Assembly: GCA_043763625.1 (NCBI GenBank)
Contig: JAYULL010000055.1
Span: 1-60,012 of the forward strand
Length of the DNA: 60,012 bases
Direction: 5' to 3'
Origin: Rubrolithibacter sp043763625
GTDB taxonomy: Bacteria; Bacteroidota; Bacteroidia; Sphingobacteriales; Sphingobacteriaceae
A program made the position numbers and the translations under genes. This document shows, one piece after another, positions 23,130 through 33,421 of this stretch; the stretch's first letter is position 1; each line of letters opens with the position of its first letter. The notes below the pieces were generated by a model, which saw only the letters and a list, made by a program, of their open reading frames with translations, ran no database searches and was not told where the DNA came from.

Positions 23130-25103
23130 TCAGTCGTTTGAAGATTTTATTTCGATACCGATAATTTTACGCGGCAACCAAACTTCCATTTCTCCCTCTC
23201 CCCGATTTGCCCAAGTGAAATAAGGTATTGCCACCACTTTTCTATTCGCTGTTTTTATCGAAAGACCGTCTGCTGCGGTTTCGAGCTGAGGCGCTGTGGC
23301 TTCAAGCGTAACAATTCCGCCAAGTTTATTTTCTTTATAATTGCTTGTAAACTTTGCATTATCAGGAATAAGAATATTTTTAACCGACCCGGTGTTGTCG
23401 GCATGTTCGAAACAATAAACTAAGGGACCTCGTTGCAAAGCTACTTTGTTACGATTATCTACAATACTGTCTATCGCTGTTATTCTTCTCACTTCCATGG
23501 GCAAATCTAAAGCAACCACATCTCCTTTTTTCCACTCTTTATCTATAACGGCATACCCGCTTTCTATCTCATATGGAAAGGGTTTGCCATTAACGGAAAG
23601 TTTAATTTCACCGTTTGAATGATCGCTAAACCGGTAAGTATTGCCGGGAACAGGTTGACCTGTCGCCCAGCCCGGAATTCGGATATGCACAGGAAATTTT
23701 GCCTTTTTTTCAGGATAAACTGATATTTCTACAGTTCCTTTCCAAGGGTAATTTGTTTGCTGTTTAAGGTTAATTGTATTGTTCTTTAGCTTAATTGCCG
23801 TATTACTGCCTACAAATAGATTTACCCAAATACCGGTTTCCGATTTAGAGTAAATATAATCCCCTAAAGATTCTACAAGCCGGGCTATGTTAGACGGACA
23901 GCACGCTGTACCGAACCATTCGCTTCTTTTGTAACCTCCGTTTGATGCCAAGGGATTGCCATAAAAAAACCGATCTCCGGATAAGGAAAGTCCGTCCAAC
24001 GCTCCGTTATATAAGCTTCTTTCCAGCACATCAATATATTTGCCCTCTCCTGTAAGCAAGTTCATACGTTGATTCCAAAGTACCATACCCACAGATGCAC
24101 AAGTTTCGCAATAGGCGTTTCGGTTTGGCAAATCGTAATCTTTACTGAAGCCTTCGTTACTGCCCGAAGATCCGATTCCTCCGGTTATGTACATGTTTCG
24201 GTAAACTACATCTTCCCACACGGTTTTCATTGCGTGCATATACTCCGGATTATTTTTTGATTTTCCGACGTCTGCCGCGCCGGTATATAAATACATTGCT
24301 CTAACCGCATGTCCGGTTATTTCTTTTTGATCTTTCAAAGGGACTTTATCCTGAGTATATTCAGGAGATTTCCATTCATCCCAAATTACCCCTTTTCCGT
24401 ATCCGTGTCCGCGTTGCCGGAGATACCAATCTGCTAGGTCAAGATATTTTTTCTTGTTGGTGGCATGATAAAGTTTCACTAAGGCCAATTCAATTTCCTC
24501 ATGCCCGGAAACCCAATTTAGGTTCTTCAGTCGAAAAGTTTCGTCTATATGATCTGCAAATCGTGTAGCTACATCTAAAAGCTTGCGCTTACCTGTGGTA
24601 TTATAATACGCAACGGCAGCTTCAATTAAATGGCCGGCGTTATAATCTTCATGCTTTTCCATGTCGGTCCAGCGTTTGTCTAATCCCGTAAGGGTATAGT
24701 AAGTATTCAGATATCCGTCTGCCAATTGAGCTGATGCAATTTTATCAATCCACTCATCTGCCTTTTTTTCGAGCACTTGGTCGGGGTGATTTTTTAAAGA
24801 GTAAGCAATTGCTTCTAGAGCCTTGTAAACATCAGAATCATCATAATAAATACCCTCGTGCTTCTCGCCCTGATTTCGGGCCACTTTTTCAAAGTTTCTG
24901 ATTCGCGGAGTTTTTACTTCCGTTTGATCAATGCATACCGGAATGGTAACAGAACTTACTGTTTTAATCTTAGGTGTCCAAAAATTGTCAACAATATTAA
25001 CCTTCGAAAAACTTACGGGTTCTATTTGAGCAAACGTATTCTGTGCGTAGTTTTTTTGAAAAAAAAGCAAAGCAATCCAGCAAGCTGTAATAATTTTTTT
25101 CAT
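23130..25103 (-). CDS. GH127 beta-L-arabinofuranosidase-like enzyme (DUF1680)
   Basis: The protein has 657 residues with a signal peptide ending at about residue 20 (KNYAQ). The (alpha/alpha)6 barrel has the GH127 signature: acid/base candidate Glu317 (SGSNEGFS), the zinc/nucleophile set Glu333 and Cys335 (YCETCASVG) and Cys401-Cys402 (GTACCPSNIAR). GH127 enzymes cleave beta-1,2-linked L-arabinofuranose and some related plant sugars. It stands alone with 218 bases before and about 170 after. Its signal indicates a periplasmic enzyme acting on hemicellulose or pectin side chains. Confidence 0.9.
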   Translation of the reverse strand: MKKIITACWIALLFFQKNYAQNTFAQIEPVSFSKVNIVDNFWTPKIKTVSSVTIPVCIDQTEVKTPRIRNFEKVARNQGEKHEGIYYDDSDVYKALEAIAYSLKNHPDQVLEKKADEWIDKIASAQLADGYLNTYYTLTGLDKRWTDMEKHEDYNAGHLIEAAVAYYNTTGKRKLLDVATRFADHIDETFRLKNLNWVSGHEEIELALVKLYHATNKKKYLDLADWYLRQRGHGYGKGVIWDEWKSPEYTQDKVPLKDQKEITGHAVRAMYLYTGAADVGKSKNNPEYMHAMKTVWEDVVYRNMYITGGIGSSGSNEGFSKDYDLPNRNAYCETCASVGMVLWNQRMNLLTGEGKYIDVLERSLYNGALDGLSLSGDRFFYGNPLASNGGYKRSEWFGTACCPSNIARLVESLGDYIYSKSETGIWVNLFVGSNTAIKLKNNTINLKQQTNYPWKGTVEISVYPEKKAKFPVHIRIPGWATGQPVPGNTYRFSDHSNGEIKLSVNGKPFPYEIESGYAVIDKEWKKGDVVALDLPMEVRRITAIDSIVDNRNKVALQRGPLVYCFEHADNTGSVKNILIPDNAKFTSNYKENKLGGIVTLEATAPQLETAADGLSIKTANRKVVAIPYFTWANRGEGEMEVWLPRKIIGIEIKSSND

Positions 25104-25272
25104 CTATCCGGTTTTATAATTGGTTTGCGTATTAAACGGATCTAAACATAAACAATTATTGCTGATTACGAATTTATCATAAAAAAATTCGAGAGAGAAG
25201 TATGGTTCTCTGCGTGCAGATTTTACATAAAGCAACCGATCTGAAAAAGCGCTGATCAAGTAAAAACAATCC

Positions 25273-26223
25273 TTACTTAAAAATAACTTCTGTAGCTCCG
25301 TAACCGAATTTTTCTTTTCGAGCATCCATGAACGTTTTTACCTGTGGATGTTTACCCAGCGCTTTATGAATTCCATTCTTTAACGTGCCGTTCCCGATGC
25401 CGTGTATAAAAATCAAGGTGGGTAGTTTATGAACAATAGCGGCATCAACCGATTTTTTAAAAACCTCTAATTGGGTTCTTAAGATTTCACTGTTGCTCAG
25501 AAATTGATAATCATCCCGCAGTTTCTCTATGTGGAGGTCAATTTCTTTTTTGGGAATTTCAATGGTCTTTTTTTCCTCGGTGGGCTTGAAAAAGCTTTCT
25601 TTTAATTTTTCCGGATCTACCTTCAACTCATCTTCGTCAATCCGAATCAACCAGCCTTGTTGTTTAGATCCCGGGATTTGTTTCTTACTCCCTGAAAAAT
25701 CTTTTGCTTTAAATTTTTCCTCGAATAAAAGCGGTGTTACAGGAGGAATATTCTGTGGTGTGAAAAATAGAATTTGGAAATATAATTTCGGCCAAAGGCT
25801 CAGTTCGTTAAGCGAAGCAGTAAACACTTTAAAAAAACCGGCGGAAGCAATAATTCCGGCAAACTCGCCCTTAAATTTGTCTTGTTTCTCTATAGTGAGC
25901 GTGGCGTAAAGCTTAAAAGAGGTTTCATTAATCAGATGAAAATGAACTACAGAAGTTTTAGCTTGGTCAGGAATTACAGCCAAATACACTCCTTTTTGTC
26001 GGAATTCTTCTGCCGGAATATATTTTTCCTTTTCCGGTTCATCTTCACCTCGTGCTTCGTGCTTGGTTTGACCATAAACATGGGTAATTTTAGAAACAGG
26101 GACCGGAACTTCAAAATCGTCTTCATCCGTTACACCAACCATTTGCTCGTCAATAATTCGCGTTATAATTCCCTCTCTGCGTTCTTCAACAAAACGAACA
26201 AAATCACCGAGTTTAAATTTCAT
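25273..26223 (-). CDS. DUF2027 and Smr domain protein
   Basis: The protein has 316 residues. The N-terminal 60 residues form a small Tudor/SH3-like barrel (LGDFVRFVEERREGIITRI), followed by DUF2027 (about 80-190) and a C-terminal Smr domain (about 230-316) with IDLHIEKL, LIFIHGIGNGTLKNGIHKAL and GYGATEVIF. Smr domains cleave or nick nucleic acid; this three-part form is typical of Bacteroidota and its job is not defined, though ribosome rescue or mRNA cleavage at stalled ribosomes is known for other Smr proteins. Cytoplasmic. Confidence 0.87.
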   Translation of the reverse strand: MKFKLGDFVRFVEERREGIITRIIDEQMVGVTDEDDFEVPVPVSKITHVYGQTKHEARGEDEPEKEKYIPAEEFRQKGVYLAVIPDQAKTSVVHFHLINETSFKLYATLTIEKQDKFKGEFAGIIASAGFFKVFTASLNELSLWPKLYFQILFFTPQNIPPVTPLLFEEKFKAKDFSGSKKQIPGSKQQGWLIRIDEDELKVDPEKLKESFFKPTEEKKTIEIPKKEIDLHIEKLRDDYQFLSNSEILRTQLEVFKKSVDAAIVHKLPTLIFIHGIGNGTLKNGIHKALGKHPQVKTFMDARKEKFGYGATEVIFK

Positions 26224-26755
26224 AAATAGTCGGTTAGTTTGATATTACTTAAGTTATGACAGCTTCGGATTGCACTTTCAATTATTCGACCTCCTTTGCA
26301 GATGCCGAAGTAATTGACGGAATATTGTTGAAAGATAACTTTTTATTATAGAAAAGCCTCAATCTACTGCCAAAGTATATAAGACGGGATGTTTTTCGTC
26401 CTTAAGATAATCAATAATTGTTAAAATTTTTTGCAGGACAATTCTTTGAATTTATAAATTATGTCTTTATCTTTCAATAATTCCGATAAAGTAGTACTTA
26501 GAGTTGCAGAATTATTAAAAAATACGTTCCAACTAATCTCCCGGGTAAAGTGGTCCTAGAAGTCGCTCTCTTACCAAAACAGCTATAGTAGTATGTTGGG
26601 CAAGAGCACCCACCAAACAAAAAATATAAACAGTGGAAATATTTACAGTTTCCTGAAAGAAAATTAAGTAAGGATTAACACAATTATAACTTTTTCCTGT
26701 TTATTAAGAAATAAGTCAAGATACTATGAAATTATTGTACCTAATTACCTAACCC
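26224..26755. other. Long intergenic region, nothing recognised
   Basis: The 532 bases between the divergent Smr and ATP-grasp genes are AT-rich. I see no convincing open frame, hairpin with T-tract or repeat. Promoters for both flanking genes should lie here. Confidence 0.6.
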
Positions 26756-27769
26756 GTGAACCAAATGCTTGTTTTAAACAAATTTCTAGCTTTTCTGGCT
26801 TATACCAGGAGAGTATTTTTACAACTAAAACATCCGGAAAACCTAAAGTACGTGTATCTGATTTTTAGGGGATTTACTCCTAATAAAGGATATTTTTATG
26901 ATTTCAAAAGCCATGGTTACGACCGATATGTTACTGATAAAACACGGTATCTTGAAAACACTTTTATTAATTTTAAATATCAAAACTTATTTAAAGACAA
27001 GTATTCTAATTACCTTTTTTTAAGACAGTATACAGGCAACGTTGTACCGATATATGCGTTGGTCGACAAAGGCATGTGTTTCTTTGTGGATAAATATCCG
27101 AATTTGGAGACCATGCTGCGTGAGGAGAAAAAATTTGTACTGAAACCTCGTACAGGATGGGGTGGAAAAGGCGTGGTTGTGTTGGAAGTATTAGAAAATG
27201 AGGCTTTTCTTAACGGTAACCCCACAAACCTTTCAACTATTTTTTCCGAGTTCGATAACTATGTATTAGTACCCTTTATAGAGCAGCATGAGTATTCTCG
27301 CAATATTAACCCGGGAGCCCTTAATACCATCCGATTTTTAACCGGGGTGCTTGATGATGAGGTTCAAATTATAGGTGCGATACACCGTTTCGGCAGCAGT
27401 TTAACCGGCTGCGTTGATAATTTTTCGCAAGGTGGCATCTCGGCGAAAATGGATCCCTACTCAGGCGTTATTGATGCTGTCTATTCCTTTAATGCCAAAA
27501 CAAAAAGAAAATACAAAACAGATACACACCCTAATACAAAAGAACAAATTTTAGGGGTTGAAATACCGCATTGGCCGGTGGTAAAAAGAGAAGTTATACA
27601 ACTTCATGACGCTATAAAATTTGTAAAATATATAGGCTGGGACATTGCAATTACTTCAGACGGTTACAAAATTATCGAGTCAAATCATGTATCCGATGTT
27701 GACGGTTTTCAAATACACGGACCGTTAATGAACAACGAGATTAACAGAAGATTTTATCAAAGCGTGTAA
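26756..27769 (+). CDS. Sugar-transfer-associated ATP-grasp protein
   Basis: The protein has 337 residues from a GTG; an ATG at 26765 would shorten it by 3. The fold is ATP-grasp: KKFVLKPRTGWGGKGVVVLE is the lysine and glycine loop, NTIRFLTGV, DNFSQGGISAKMD and the final KIIESNHVSD give the Asn/Asp/Glu metal ligands. It matches the sugar-transfer-associated ATP-grasp family (PF14397 type), found near polysaccharide gene sets, but no such genes are next to it here. It probably ligates an amino acid or similar group to a surface glycan. The substrate is unknown. Confidence 0.75.
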   Translation: MNQMLVLNKFLAFLAYTRRVFLQLKHPENLKYVYLIFRGFTPNKGYFYDFKSHGYDRYVTDKTRYLENTFINFKYQNLFKDKYSNYLFLRQYTGNVVPIYALVDKGMCFFVDKYPNLETMLREEKKFVLKPRTGWGGKGVVVLEVLENEAFLNGNPTNLSTIFSEFDNYVLVPFIEQHEYSRNINPGALNTIRFLTGVLDDEVQIIGAIHRFGSSLTGCVDNFSQGGISAKMDPYSGVIDAVYSFNAKTKRKYKTDTHPNTKEQILGVEIPHWPVVKREVIQLHDAIKFVKYIGWDIAITSDGYKIIESNHVSDVDGFQIHGPLMNNEINRRFYQSV

Positions 27770-27776
27770 TTGGATA

Positions 27777-28658
27777 TCAGTTGTAAATATCTTTCTTCGC
27801 CGAAGCCAGTGTATTCTTCAACAAACCTACTATAGTCATCAGGCCAACTCCTCCCGGAACCGGAGTGATCCAAGATGCTTTTGGCGCGACGTTTTCAAAA
27901 TCAACGTCGCCGTAGAGTTTAAATCCTGATTTTGTTTTAGCGGAGGTTTCGCGATTAATTCCTACATCAATAACTACAGCTCCCTCCTTTACCATGCCGG
28001 CAGTAATAAAATTTTTTCTCCCGATGGCAGCTACTATAATATCTGCCGATCTAACTATTTCTTCTAAATCCCTTGTCTTGCTATGCGTTAAAGTAACGGT
28101 ACAATTGCCCGGATTAGCGTTTCTCGCCATTAAAATGCTCATTGGGCTGCCTACTATATTGCTTCTTCCAACTACTACGCAATGTTTGCCTACCGTATCA
28201 ATTTTGTATGCTTCGAGCATTAGCATAATTCCGTATGGAGTTGCCGGAATATAACATGGAAGATTTCGCATCATCCTTCCTAAATTAATAGGATGAAAAC
28301 CGTCTACATCCTTTCTGTGATCAATTTTATCCGTTACTTTTTCCGGATCAATATGTTTGGGCAAAGGCAATTGAACAATTAAACCGTCAACGTCGGCGTC
28401 GTTGTTAATTTCCTCAATCTTGTTCAGCAACTCTTCTTCCGATACAGAATTATCATATCGAAAGAGGCTCGATTTGAATCCAACCTTCTCACAGTTTTTC
28501 ATCTTACCGGCAACATACGTTTCGCTACCGCCATCGTTTCCCACTAAAATTGCTGCTAAGTGCGGCTGTCTTCCCGTTTTCGCCAAAACGCCGGCCGCTT
28601 CTTCTGCTATTTCAAGTTTAAGTTTTTCTGAAAGGTATTTTCCGTCTAATAATTGCAT
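27777..28658 (-). CDS. folD: Bifunctional methylenetetrahydrofolate dehydrogenase / cyclohydrolase
   Basis: The protein has 293 residues from the ATG at 28658, which aligns with the family's usual MQLLDGK opening; the frame runs 17 codons further but that part is unlike FolD. Signatures: SETYVAGKMKNCEKVG with the catalytic Tyr and Lys, VDGLIVQLPLP, KDVDGFHPIN, the NADP loop VVVGRSNIVGSPM and the closing PGGVGLMT (usually PGGVGPMT). It interconverts methylene- and formyl-tetrahydrofolate in one-carbon metabolism. It converges with the ATP-grasp gene 7 bases away. Confidence 0.95.
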   Translation of the reverse strand: MQLLDGKYLSEKLKLEIAEEAAGVLAKTGRQPHLAAILVGNDGGSETYVAGKMKNCEKVGFKSSLFRYDNSVSEEELLNKIEEINNDADVDGLIVQLPLPKHIDPEKVTDKIDHRKDVDGFHPINLGRMMRNLPCYIPATPYGIMLMLEAYKIDTVGKHCVVVGRSNIVGSPMSILMARNANPGNCTVTLTHSKTRDLEEIVRSADIIVAAIGRKNFITAGMVKEGAVVIDVGINRETSAKTKSGFKLYGDVDFENVAPKASWITPVPGGVGLMTIVGLLKNTLASAKKDIYN

Positions 28659-28798
28659 TGGGAGATATGAGTTTGAGATTTGAATAATGAGACCGGCATG
28701 GCCCCCCAACTCTATCTCATATTAAAAATCTATTTATACGATATAAGAATTTAAACAGGTTCGGTCTTAAATCTCATATCTCAATACTAAAATCTAAA

Positions 28799-30586
28799 CT
28801 AATCTAACTTCAAAACCGCCATAAAAGCCGATTGCGGAATCTCTACGTTACCTACCTGACGCATCCGTTTTTTACCTTTTTTCTGTTTCTCTAAAAGTTT
28901 CCGTTTCCGAGAAATATCACCCCCATAGCACTTTGCGGTAACGTCTTTTCTTAACGCTCTAACGCTTTCTCTTGCTATAATTTTAGCTCCGATTGACGCT
29001 TGAATTACAATTTCAAATTGCTGCCGCGGAATTAATTCTCTAAGCTTCTCGCAAATTTTCTTTCCGAAATCATAAGAATTGCTTCGGTGAATAAGCGATG
29101 ATAAGGCGTCGACAGGTTCGGCATTTAAACGAATATCTAAACGTACTAAATCCGATTGGCGATAACCCGTTTGGTGATAATCAAACGAAGCATAGCCCTT
29201 GGAAATAGTTTTTAACCTATCGTAAAAATCAAAAACGATCTCGCCCATCGGCATCTCGAAAGTTAGTTCAACACGGTCTGAAGTAAGATATGATTGATTC
29301 ATGATGACCCCTCTCTTCTGAATGCAAAGAGACATTACCGGTCCTACAAACTCTGATTTTGTGATAATGCTTGCTTTTATATAAGGTTCTTCCACAAAAT
29401 CAATCTTACTCGGATCCGGCAAATCCGAGGGGTTATTCACAATTATTTCGTCGCCTTTAGTAGTATATGCTTTATAAGATACGTTCGGTACTGTGGTAAT
29501 CACCGTCATATCAAATTCGCGCTCAAGCCTTTCTTGGATAATCTCCATATGGAGCATTCCGAGGAATCCGCAACGGAAACCAAAACCTAATGCAGCAGAT
29601 GATTCCGGCTCGAAAACGATAGAAGCATCATTCAGCTGCAGCTTGTGCATGCTTTCGCGAAGCTCTTCGTACTCATCGGTATCAACCGGATAAATTCCGG
29701 CAAATACCATCGGCTTCACTTCTTCGAAGCCTTGAATAACATCCTTACTTGGCCTGTCAACATGGGTAATAGTATCTCCAACCTTTACCTCACGAGCTTC
29801 TTTTATGCCCGAAATAATGTAACCTACGTCTCCTGTTTTGATTACATCCTTCGGTTGTTGAGTAAGTTTTAAAGTCCCGACTTCATCGGCCAAATATTCT
29901 TTTCCGGTGGCAACGAATTTAACCTTATCGCCTTTACGAATTTCGCCGTGAACCACTTTATAATAGGCAATGATTCCTCGGAAGGAATTGAAAACGGAAT
30001 CAAAAATTAAAGCTTGCAATTCGCCGGTAGGATTTCCTTTTGGAGAAGGCACACGATCAACAATAGCACGCAAAATATCAAGAACACCCATACCGGTTTT
30101 GCCGGAAGCAGGAATTATCTCTTCTCGTTTACATCCTATTAATTCTACAATTTGATCTTTAACCTCCTCGGGCATTGCGCCGGGAAGATCCATCTTATTT
30201 AAAATCGGGATAATTTCAAGGTCTTGCTCCAGCGCTAGATATAAGTTGGAAATGGTTTGAGCTTGAATTCCCTGAGCCGCATCAACAATTAGTAATGCAC
30301 CTTCGCAAGCAGCTATCGACCGTGAAACTTCATACGAAAAATCCACATGCCCCGGTGTATCAATAAGGTTTAAAATGTATTGTTGCCCATCTAAGGTATA
30401 ATTCATTTGAATAGCATGACTTTTTATAGTAATGCCTCGCTCCCGCTCCAAATCCATATCATCAAGTAATTGGGCTTGAGCTTCGCGTTGGGTAATGGTG
30501 TTGGTGTATTCAAGTAAACGATCGGCTAAAGTACTCTTACCATGATCGATGTGTGCAATAATGCAGAAATTACGAATGTGCTTCAT
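28799..30586 (-). CDS. lepA: Elongation factor 4 (LepA)
   Basis: The protein has 595 residues, the standard length. The GTPase domain starts at the N-terminus with AHIDHGKSTLADRLLEYT (G1), DTPGHVDF (G3) and NKMDLP (G4). Domains II, III and V follow, and the LepA-specific C-terminal domain ends with RKRKLLEKQKKGKKRMRQVG. It back-translocates or re-engages stalled ribosomes at the membrane-to-cytosol interface. A TATCTTTG -7 box lies 10 bases upstream of its ATG, giving a very short leader. Confidence 0.97.
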   Translation of the reverse strand: MKHIRNFCIIAHIDHGKSTLADRLLEYTNTITQREAQAQLLDDMDLERERGITIKSHAIQMNYTLDGQQYILNLIDTPGHVDFSYEVSRSIAACEGALLIVDAAQGIQAQTISNLYLALEQDLEIIPILNKMDLPGAMPEEVKDQIVELIGCKREEIIPASGKTGMGVLDILRAIVDRVPSPKGNPTGELQALIFDSVFNSFRGIIAYYKVVHGEIRKGDKVKFVATGKEYLADEVGTLKLTQQPKDVIKTGDVGYIISGIKEAREVKVGDTITHVDRPSKDVIQGFEEVKPMVFAGIYPVDTDEYEELRESMHKLQLNDASIVFEPESSAALGFGFRCGFLGMLHMEIIQERLEREFDMTVITTVPNVSYKAYTTKGDEIIVNNPSDLPDPSKIDFVEEPYIKASIITKSEFVGPVMSLCIQKRGVIMNQSYLTSDRVELTFEMPMGEIVFDFYDRLKTISKGYASFDYHQTGYRQSDLVRLDIRLNAEPVDALSSLIHRSNSYDFGKKICEKLRELIPRQQFEIVIQASIGAKIIARESVRALRKDVTAKCYGGDISRKRKLLEKQKKGKKRMRQVGNVEIPQSAFMAVLKLD

Positions 30587-30596
30587 TTTGAGTTTG

Positions 30597-30604
30597 CAAA
30601 GATA
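30597..30604 (-). promoter_or_regulatory. lepA -7 promoter box
   Basis: On the minus strand TATCTTTG matches TAnnTTTG and lies 10 bases ahead of the lepA ATG. A clear TTG -33 element is not seen. Confidence 0.55.
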
Positions 30605-30677
30605 TAATTACGGGCGGGAATAATTATAGATACATATTAAATGAACTTTAAAAGACCGAGCGTCTGACATAAGGCGG

Positions 30678-30685
30678 TATATTTG
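30678..30685 (+). promoter_or_regulatory. queE -7 promoter box
   Basis: TATATTTG followed by CGGC matches TAnnTTTG and lies 17 bases ahead of the queE start. Its -33 element is weak. Confidence 0.5.
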
Positions 30686-30702
30686 CGGCTCGAAAAAAAC
30701 GC

Positions 30703-31326
30703 ATGAAACAACAAGTGCCCGAAGACGGAACCCTTTTACCTTTAATGGAAGAATTTTACACCATTCAAGGTGAGGGCTATCACTCCGGCAAAGCCGCTTA
30801 TTTTATCAGGCTTGGAGGTTGTGATATAGGCTGCCATTGGTGCGATGTTAAAGAAAGCTGGAATGCAGATCTTCATCCGCTCACTTCCGCCGGTCAAATT
30901 GTAGAGAATGCCTGTAAGTACCCCGGGAAGGCTGTAGTAGTTACCGGAGGCGAACCTTTAATCTATAATCTCGACTGTCTCACCGCTCAACTTCAAGCAA
31001 AGGGAATTAAAACATTTATTGAAACCTCCGGGGCCTATCCGCTTTCAGGTACATGGGATTGGATTTGTCTTTCTCCAAAAAAATTTAAAGCTCCGCGACC
31101 TGAAATTGCTCCGCTTGCCGGAGAACTAAAAGTTATCGTGTTTAACAAAAGTGATTTCGCCTGGGCAGAAGAGCATGCCGCAACCGTATCGTCAAACTGC
31201 AAACTTTACCTGCAGCCCGAATGGTCTAAATCTTCAGTAATAACCCCTCTCATTATTGAATACGTGATGTCAAATCCCAAATGGGAAATCTCGTTACAGA
31301 CACATAAATTTTTAAACATTCCATAA
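30703..31326 (+). CDS. queE: 7-carboxy-7-deazaguanine synthase, radical SAM
   Basis: The protein has 207 residues. The radical SAM cluster motif is C40-x3-C44-x2-C47 (LGGCDIGCHWCDVK), preceded by EEFYTIQGEGYHSGKAAYFI and followed by VVVTGGEPLIYNL, all QueE hallmarks. It converts carboxy-tetrahydropterin to 7-carboxy-7-deazaguanine in queuosine synthesis. The short length is normal for the Bacteroidota type. Other que genes are not in the window, and no preQ1 riboswitch is visible upstream. Confidence 0.93.
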   Translation: MKQQVPEDGTLLPLMEEFYTIQGEGYHSGKAAYFIRLGGCDIGCHWCDVKESWNADLHPLTSAGQIVENACKYPGKAVVVTGGEPLIYNLDCLTAQLQAKGIKTFIETSGAYPLSGTWDWICLSPKKFKAPRPEIAPLAGELKVIVFNKSDFAWAEEHAATVSSNCKLYLQPEWSKSSVITPLIIEYVMSNPKWEISLQTHKFLNIP

Positions 31327-31395
31327 TTTCCTTCCTTTTATTTTAACTTTATTTTACCACAACCTGCTAACGGCGATTTCGTACAAAAGAAGTTA

Positions 31396-33291
31396 ATGAG
31401 GTACATTTTTATCTTCCTACTATGCTTTTTCGGCACTTTCATATATGCTCAAAAGCAATCCGGCAATAAACAAGCCGAAAAACTTTACGAACAGGCAGGC
31501 CAATCTATTTCGTATCGGTTTTATGATAAAGCACTTGAGCAACTTAAACAAGCGGTAGAAGCCGATCCCGCTTTTGCATCAGCTTGGCAGCAAATCGGCG
31601 ATATTAATCGAAAGCTTCAAAATTACCCCGAAGCAGTAAAGAACTATCAAAAGGTTTTAAATATTGATGCTGAGTTCAGCCCACTAACCTACTTTGCTTT
31701 AGGCGAGAGTGAATTAAATACGGGTGAGTACGAAAAAGCCTTGGAGCATTTTAAAAAGTATTCGACCTCACCAAATCTTACCGATAAAAGCAAACAACTG
31801 GTTGCAAAGTATATTTCTGATTGTGAATTTAGTTTAAACGCAATTAGAAATCCGGTTGATTTTAAACCGATAAATTTGGGCCCGGGAGTAAATTCTGCCG
31901 AAGCTGAGTATTTGCCGGTTATAACTGCGGATGAGGAAACAATAATCTATACTCGAAAGAAAAACAATAACGAAGATTTTTTTAAGAGCAATAAGAAAGG
32001 CTCGGATTGGCAGCCGGCTAATTATTTAAGCAGAAACATAAATACTGATTCTTTTAATGAAGGTGCTCAATGTATTTCTCCGGACGGGATGTATCTGTTC
32101 TTTACGGGATGCAATAGACCCGACGGGATGGGTAGATGCGATATCTATGTTTGCCGACGGGAAGGTAAAGACTGGAGCAAGCCTTTTAATATAGGAGCCC
32201 CTATTAATACTTCCGGCTGGGAATCGCAACCTTCTTTAAGTGCCGACGGAAGGACGCTTTATTTTGTAAGTACTCGTCCCGGGGGAATCGGCGGCTACGA
32301 CTTGTACAAAACTGAATTAAAAGAAGGCGGCAGTTGGGCTATTCCGGTAAATATGGGCCCGACTATTAACACCCCGTATGACGAACAATCTCCGTTTATA
32401 CATCCCGACGACCAAACGTTTTACTTTTCATCCAACGGTTGGCCGGGATTAGGAAATAAAGATATTTTTTTAAGCAGAAAAGACGCCTCGGGAGCTTGGA
32501 CCAACCCTGTAAATTTAGGCTATCCCATCAATACATTTAAGGAAGAGAGCAGTCTCACTATCAGCAGCGACGGGAAAACTGCTTTTTTCGCCTCCGATAA
32601 GGCGGGTGGACAAGGTAGTTTGGATATCTATTCTTTTGGATTGAATAACAAGCTCAGGCCGAAACCTGTAACTTATGTTAAAGGAACGGTTTTCGATAAA
32701 TCTTCGAAGAAAAAGCTTGAAGCAAAAATTGAAATCATCAGCCTAACCGATAATAAAATAGGTTTTGAAGATAATACTGATTTTGAAACCGGCGATTTTC
32801 TTGCTACAATGTCGGTTGGCAAAGCCTTTGCACTTAATGTGGCTAAAGAAGGCTATTTGTTTTATTCGCAAAATTTTTCTTTGCAAAATCCGGCAAGTGC
32901 CACAAAGCCATTTAACATAGAAGTTCCGCTGCAAAAAATTGAAGTAGGCGGTAAAGTGGTTTTAAACAACATCTTTTTCGAAACCGCCAAATTTAACCTC
33001 CTGCCCGAATCTAAAGTAGAACTAATGCAATTAATAGGGTTTTTAAATGCAAACCCCAAGATTTTTATAGAAATTGGCGGCCACACAGATAACGTGGGTG
33101 AAGATAAATCAAATCAAGTTCTTTCCGAGAATCGCGCAAAAACGGTTTATAATTACCTGCTCAACAACCAGATACATGCATCTCGTTTAACTTATAAAGG
33201 TTATGGTGAAACTTTGCCTGTTGCAGAAAACGGCTCAGAAGACGGCCGCCAAAAAAACAGAAGAACTGAGTTTAAAATAATAAAGATGTAG
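31396..33291 (+). CDS. OmpA-family outer membrane protein with TPR and PD40 propeller
   Basis: The protein has 631 residues: signal peptide (1-18, ending FIYAQ), TPR repeats (about 25-130: YPEAVKNYQKVLNIDAEFSP), a WD40-like PD40 propeller (about 170-410, with repeated SADGRTLYFVSTRPGGIGG-type blades), a carboxypeptidase-like beta domain (about 425-510) and a C-terminal OmpA peptidoglycan-binding domain (about 520-631: IEIGGHTDNVGEDKSNQVLS, NRRTEFKI). This arrangement is common in Bacteroidota, including gliding/T9SS-associated PorE-type proteins. It should anchor an outer-membrane assembly to peptidoglycan. Confidence 0.9.
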   Translation: MRYIFIFLLCFFGTFIYAQKQSGNKQAEKLYEQAGQSISYRFYDKALEQLKQAVEADPAFASAWQQIGDINRKLQNYPEAVKNYQKVLNIDAEFSPLTYFALGESELNTGEYEKALEHFKKYSTSPNLTDKSKQLVAKYISDCEFSLNAIRNPVDFKPINLGPGVNSAEAEYLPVITADEETIIYTRKKNNNEDFFKSNKKGSDWQPANYLSRNINTDSFNEGAQCISPDGMYLFFTGCNRPDGMGRCDIYVCRREGKDWSKPFNIGAPINTSGWESQPSLSADGRTLYFVSTRPGGIGGYDLYKTELKEGGSWAIPVNMGPTINTPYDEQSPFIHPDDQTFYFSSNGWPGLGNKDIFLSRKDASGAWTNPVNLGYPINTFKEESSLTISSDGKTAFFASDKAGGQGSLDIYSFGLNNKLRPKPVTYVKGTVFDKSSKKKLEAKIEIISLTDNKIGFEDNTDFETGDFLATMSVGKAFALNVAKEGYLFYSQNFSLQNPASATKPFNIEVPLQKIEVGGKVVLNNIFFETAKFNLLPESKVELMQLIGFLNANPKIFIEIGGHTDNVGEDKSNQVLSENRAKTVYNYLLNNQIHASRLTYKGYGETLPVAENGSEDGRQKNRRTEFKIIKM

Positions 33292-33421
33292 GTGCACTTG
33301 ACCCGGTTGATTTCGGAAGCATTTTTTCATTGCACTACTTAAATTATTCTGCTCGAAGAATTTTAATGAACGAAACGGATTCTTAAAGAAAATCCCGAAA
33401 CTTGCATTTTTAAAGAAACCG

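Noticed and set aside
25104..25325. 73-codon minus-strand frame between the GH127 and Smr genes
   Set aside because: Its first part overlaps the Smr coding end in another frame and it resembles no protein; treated as chance.
30605..30702. preQ1 riboswitch ahead of queE
   Set aside because: No preQ1-type hairpin with A-rich tail was found; only a -7 promoter box.
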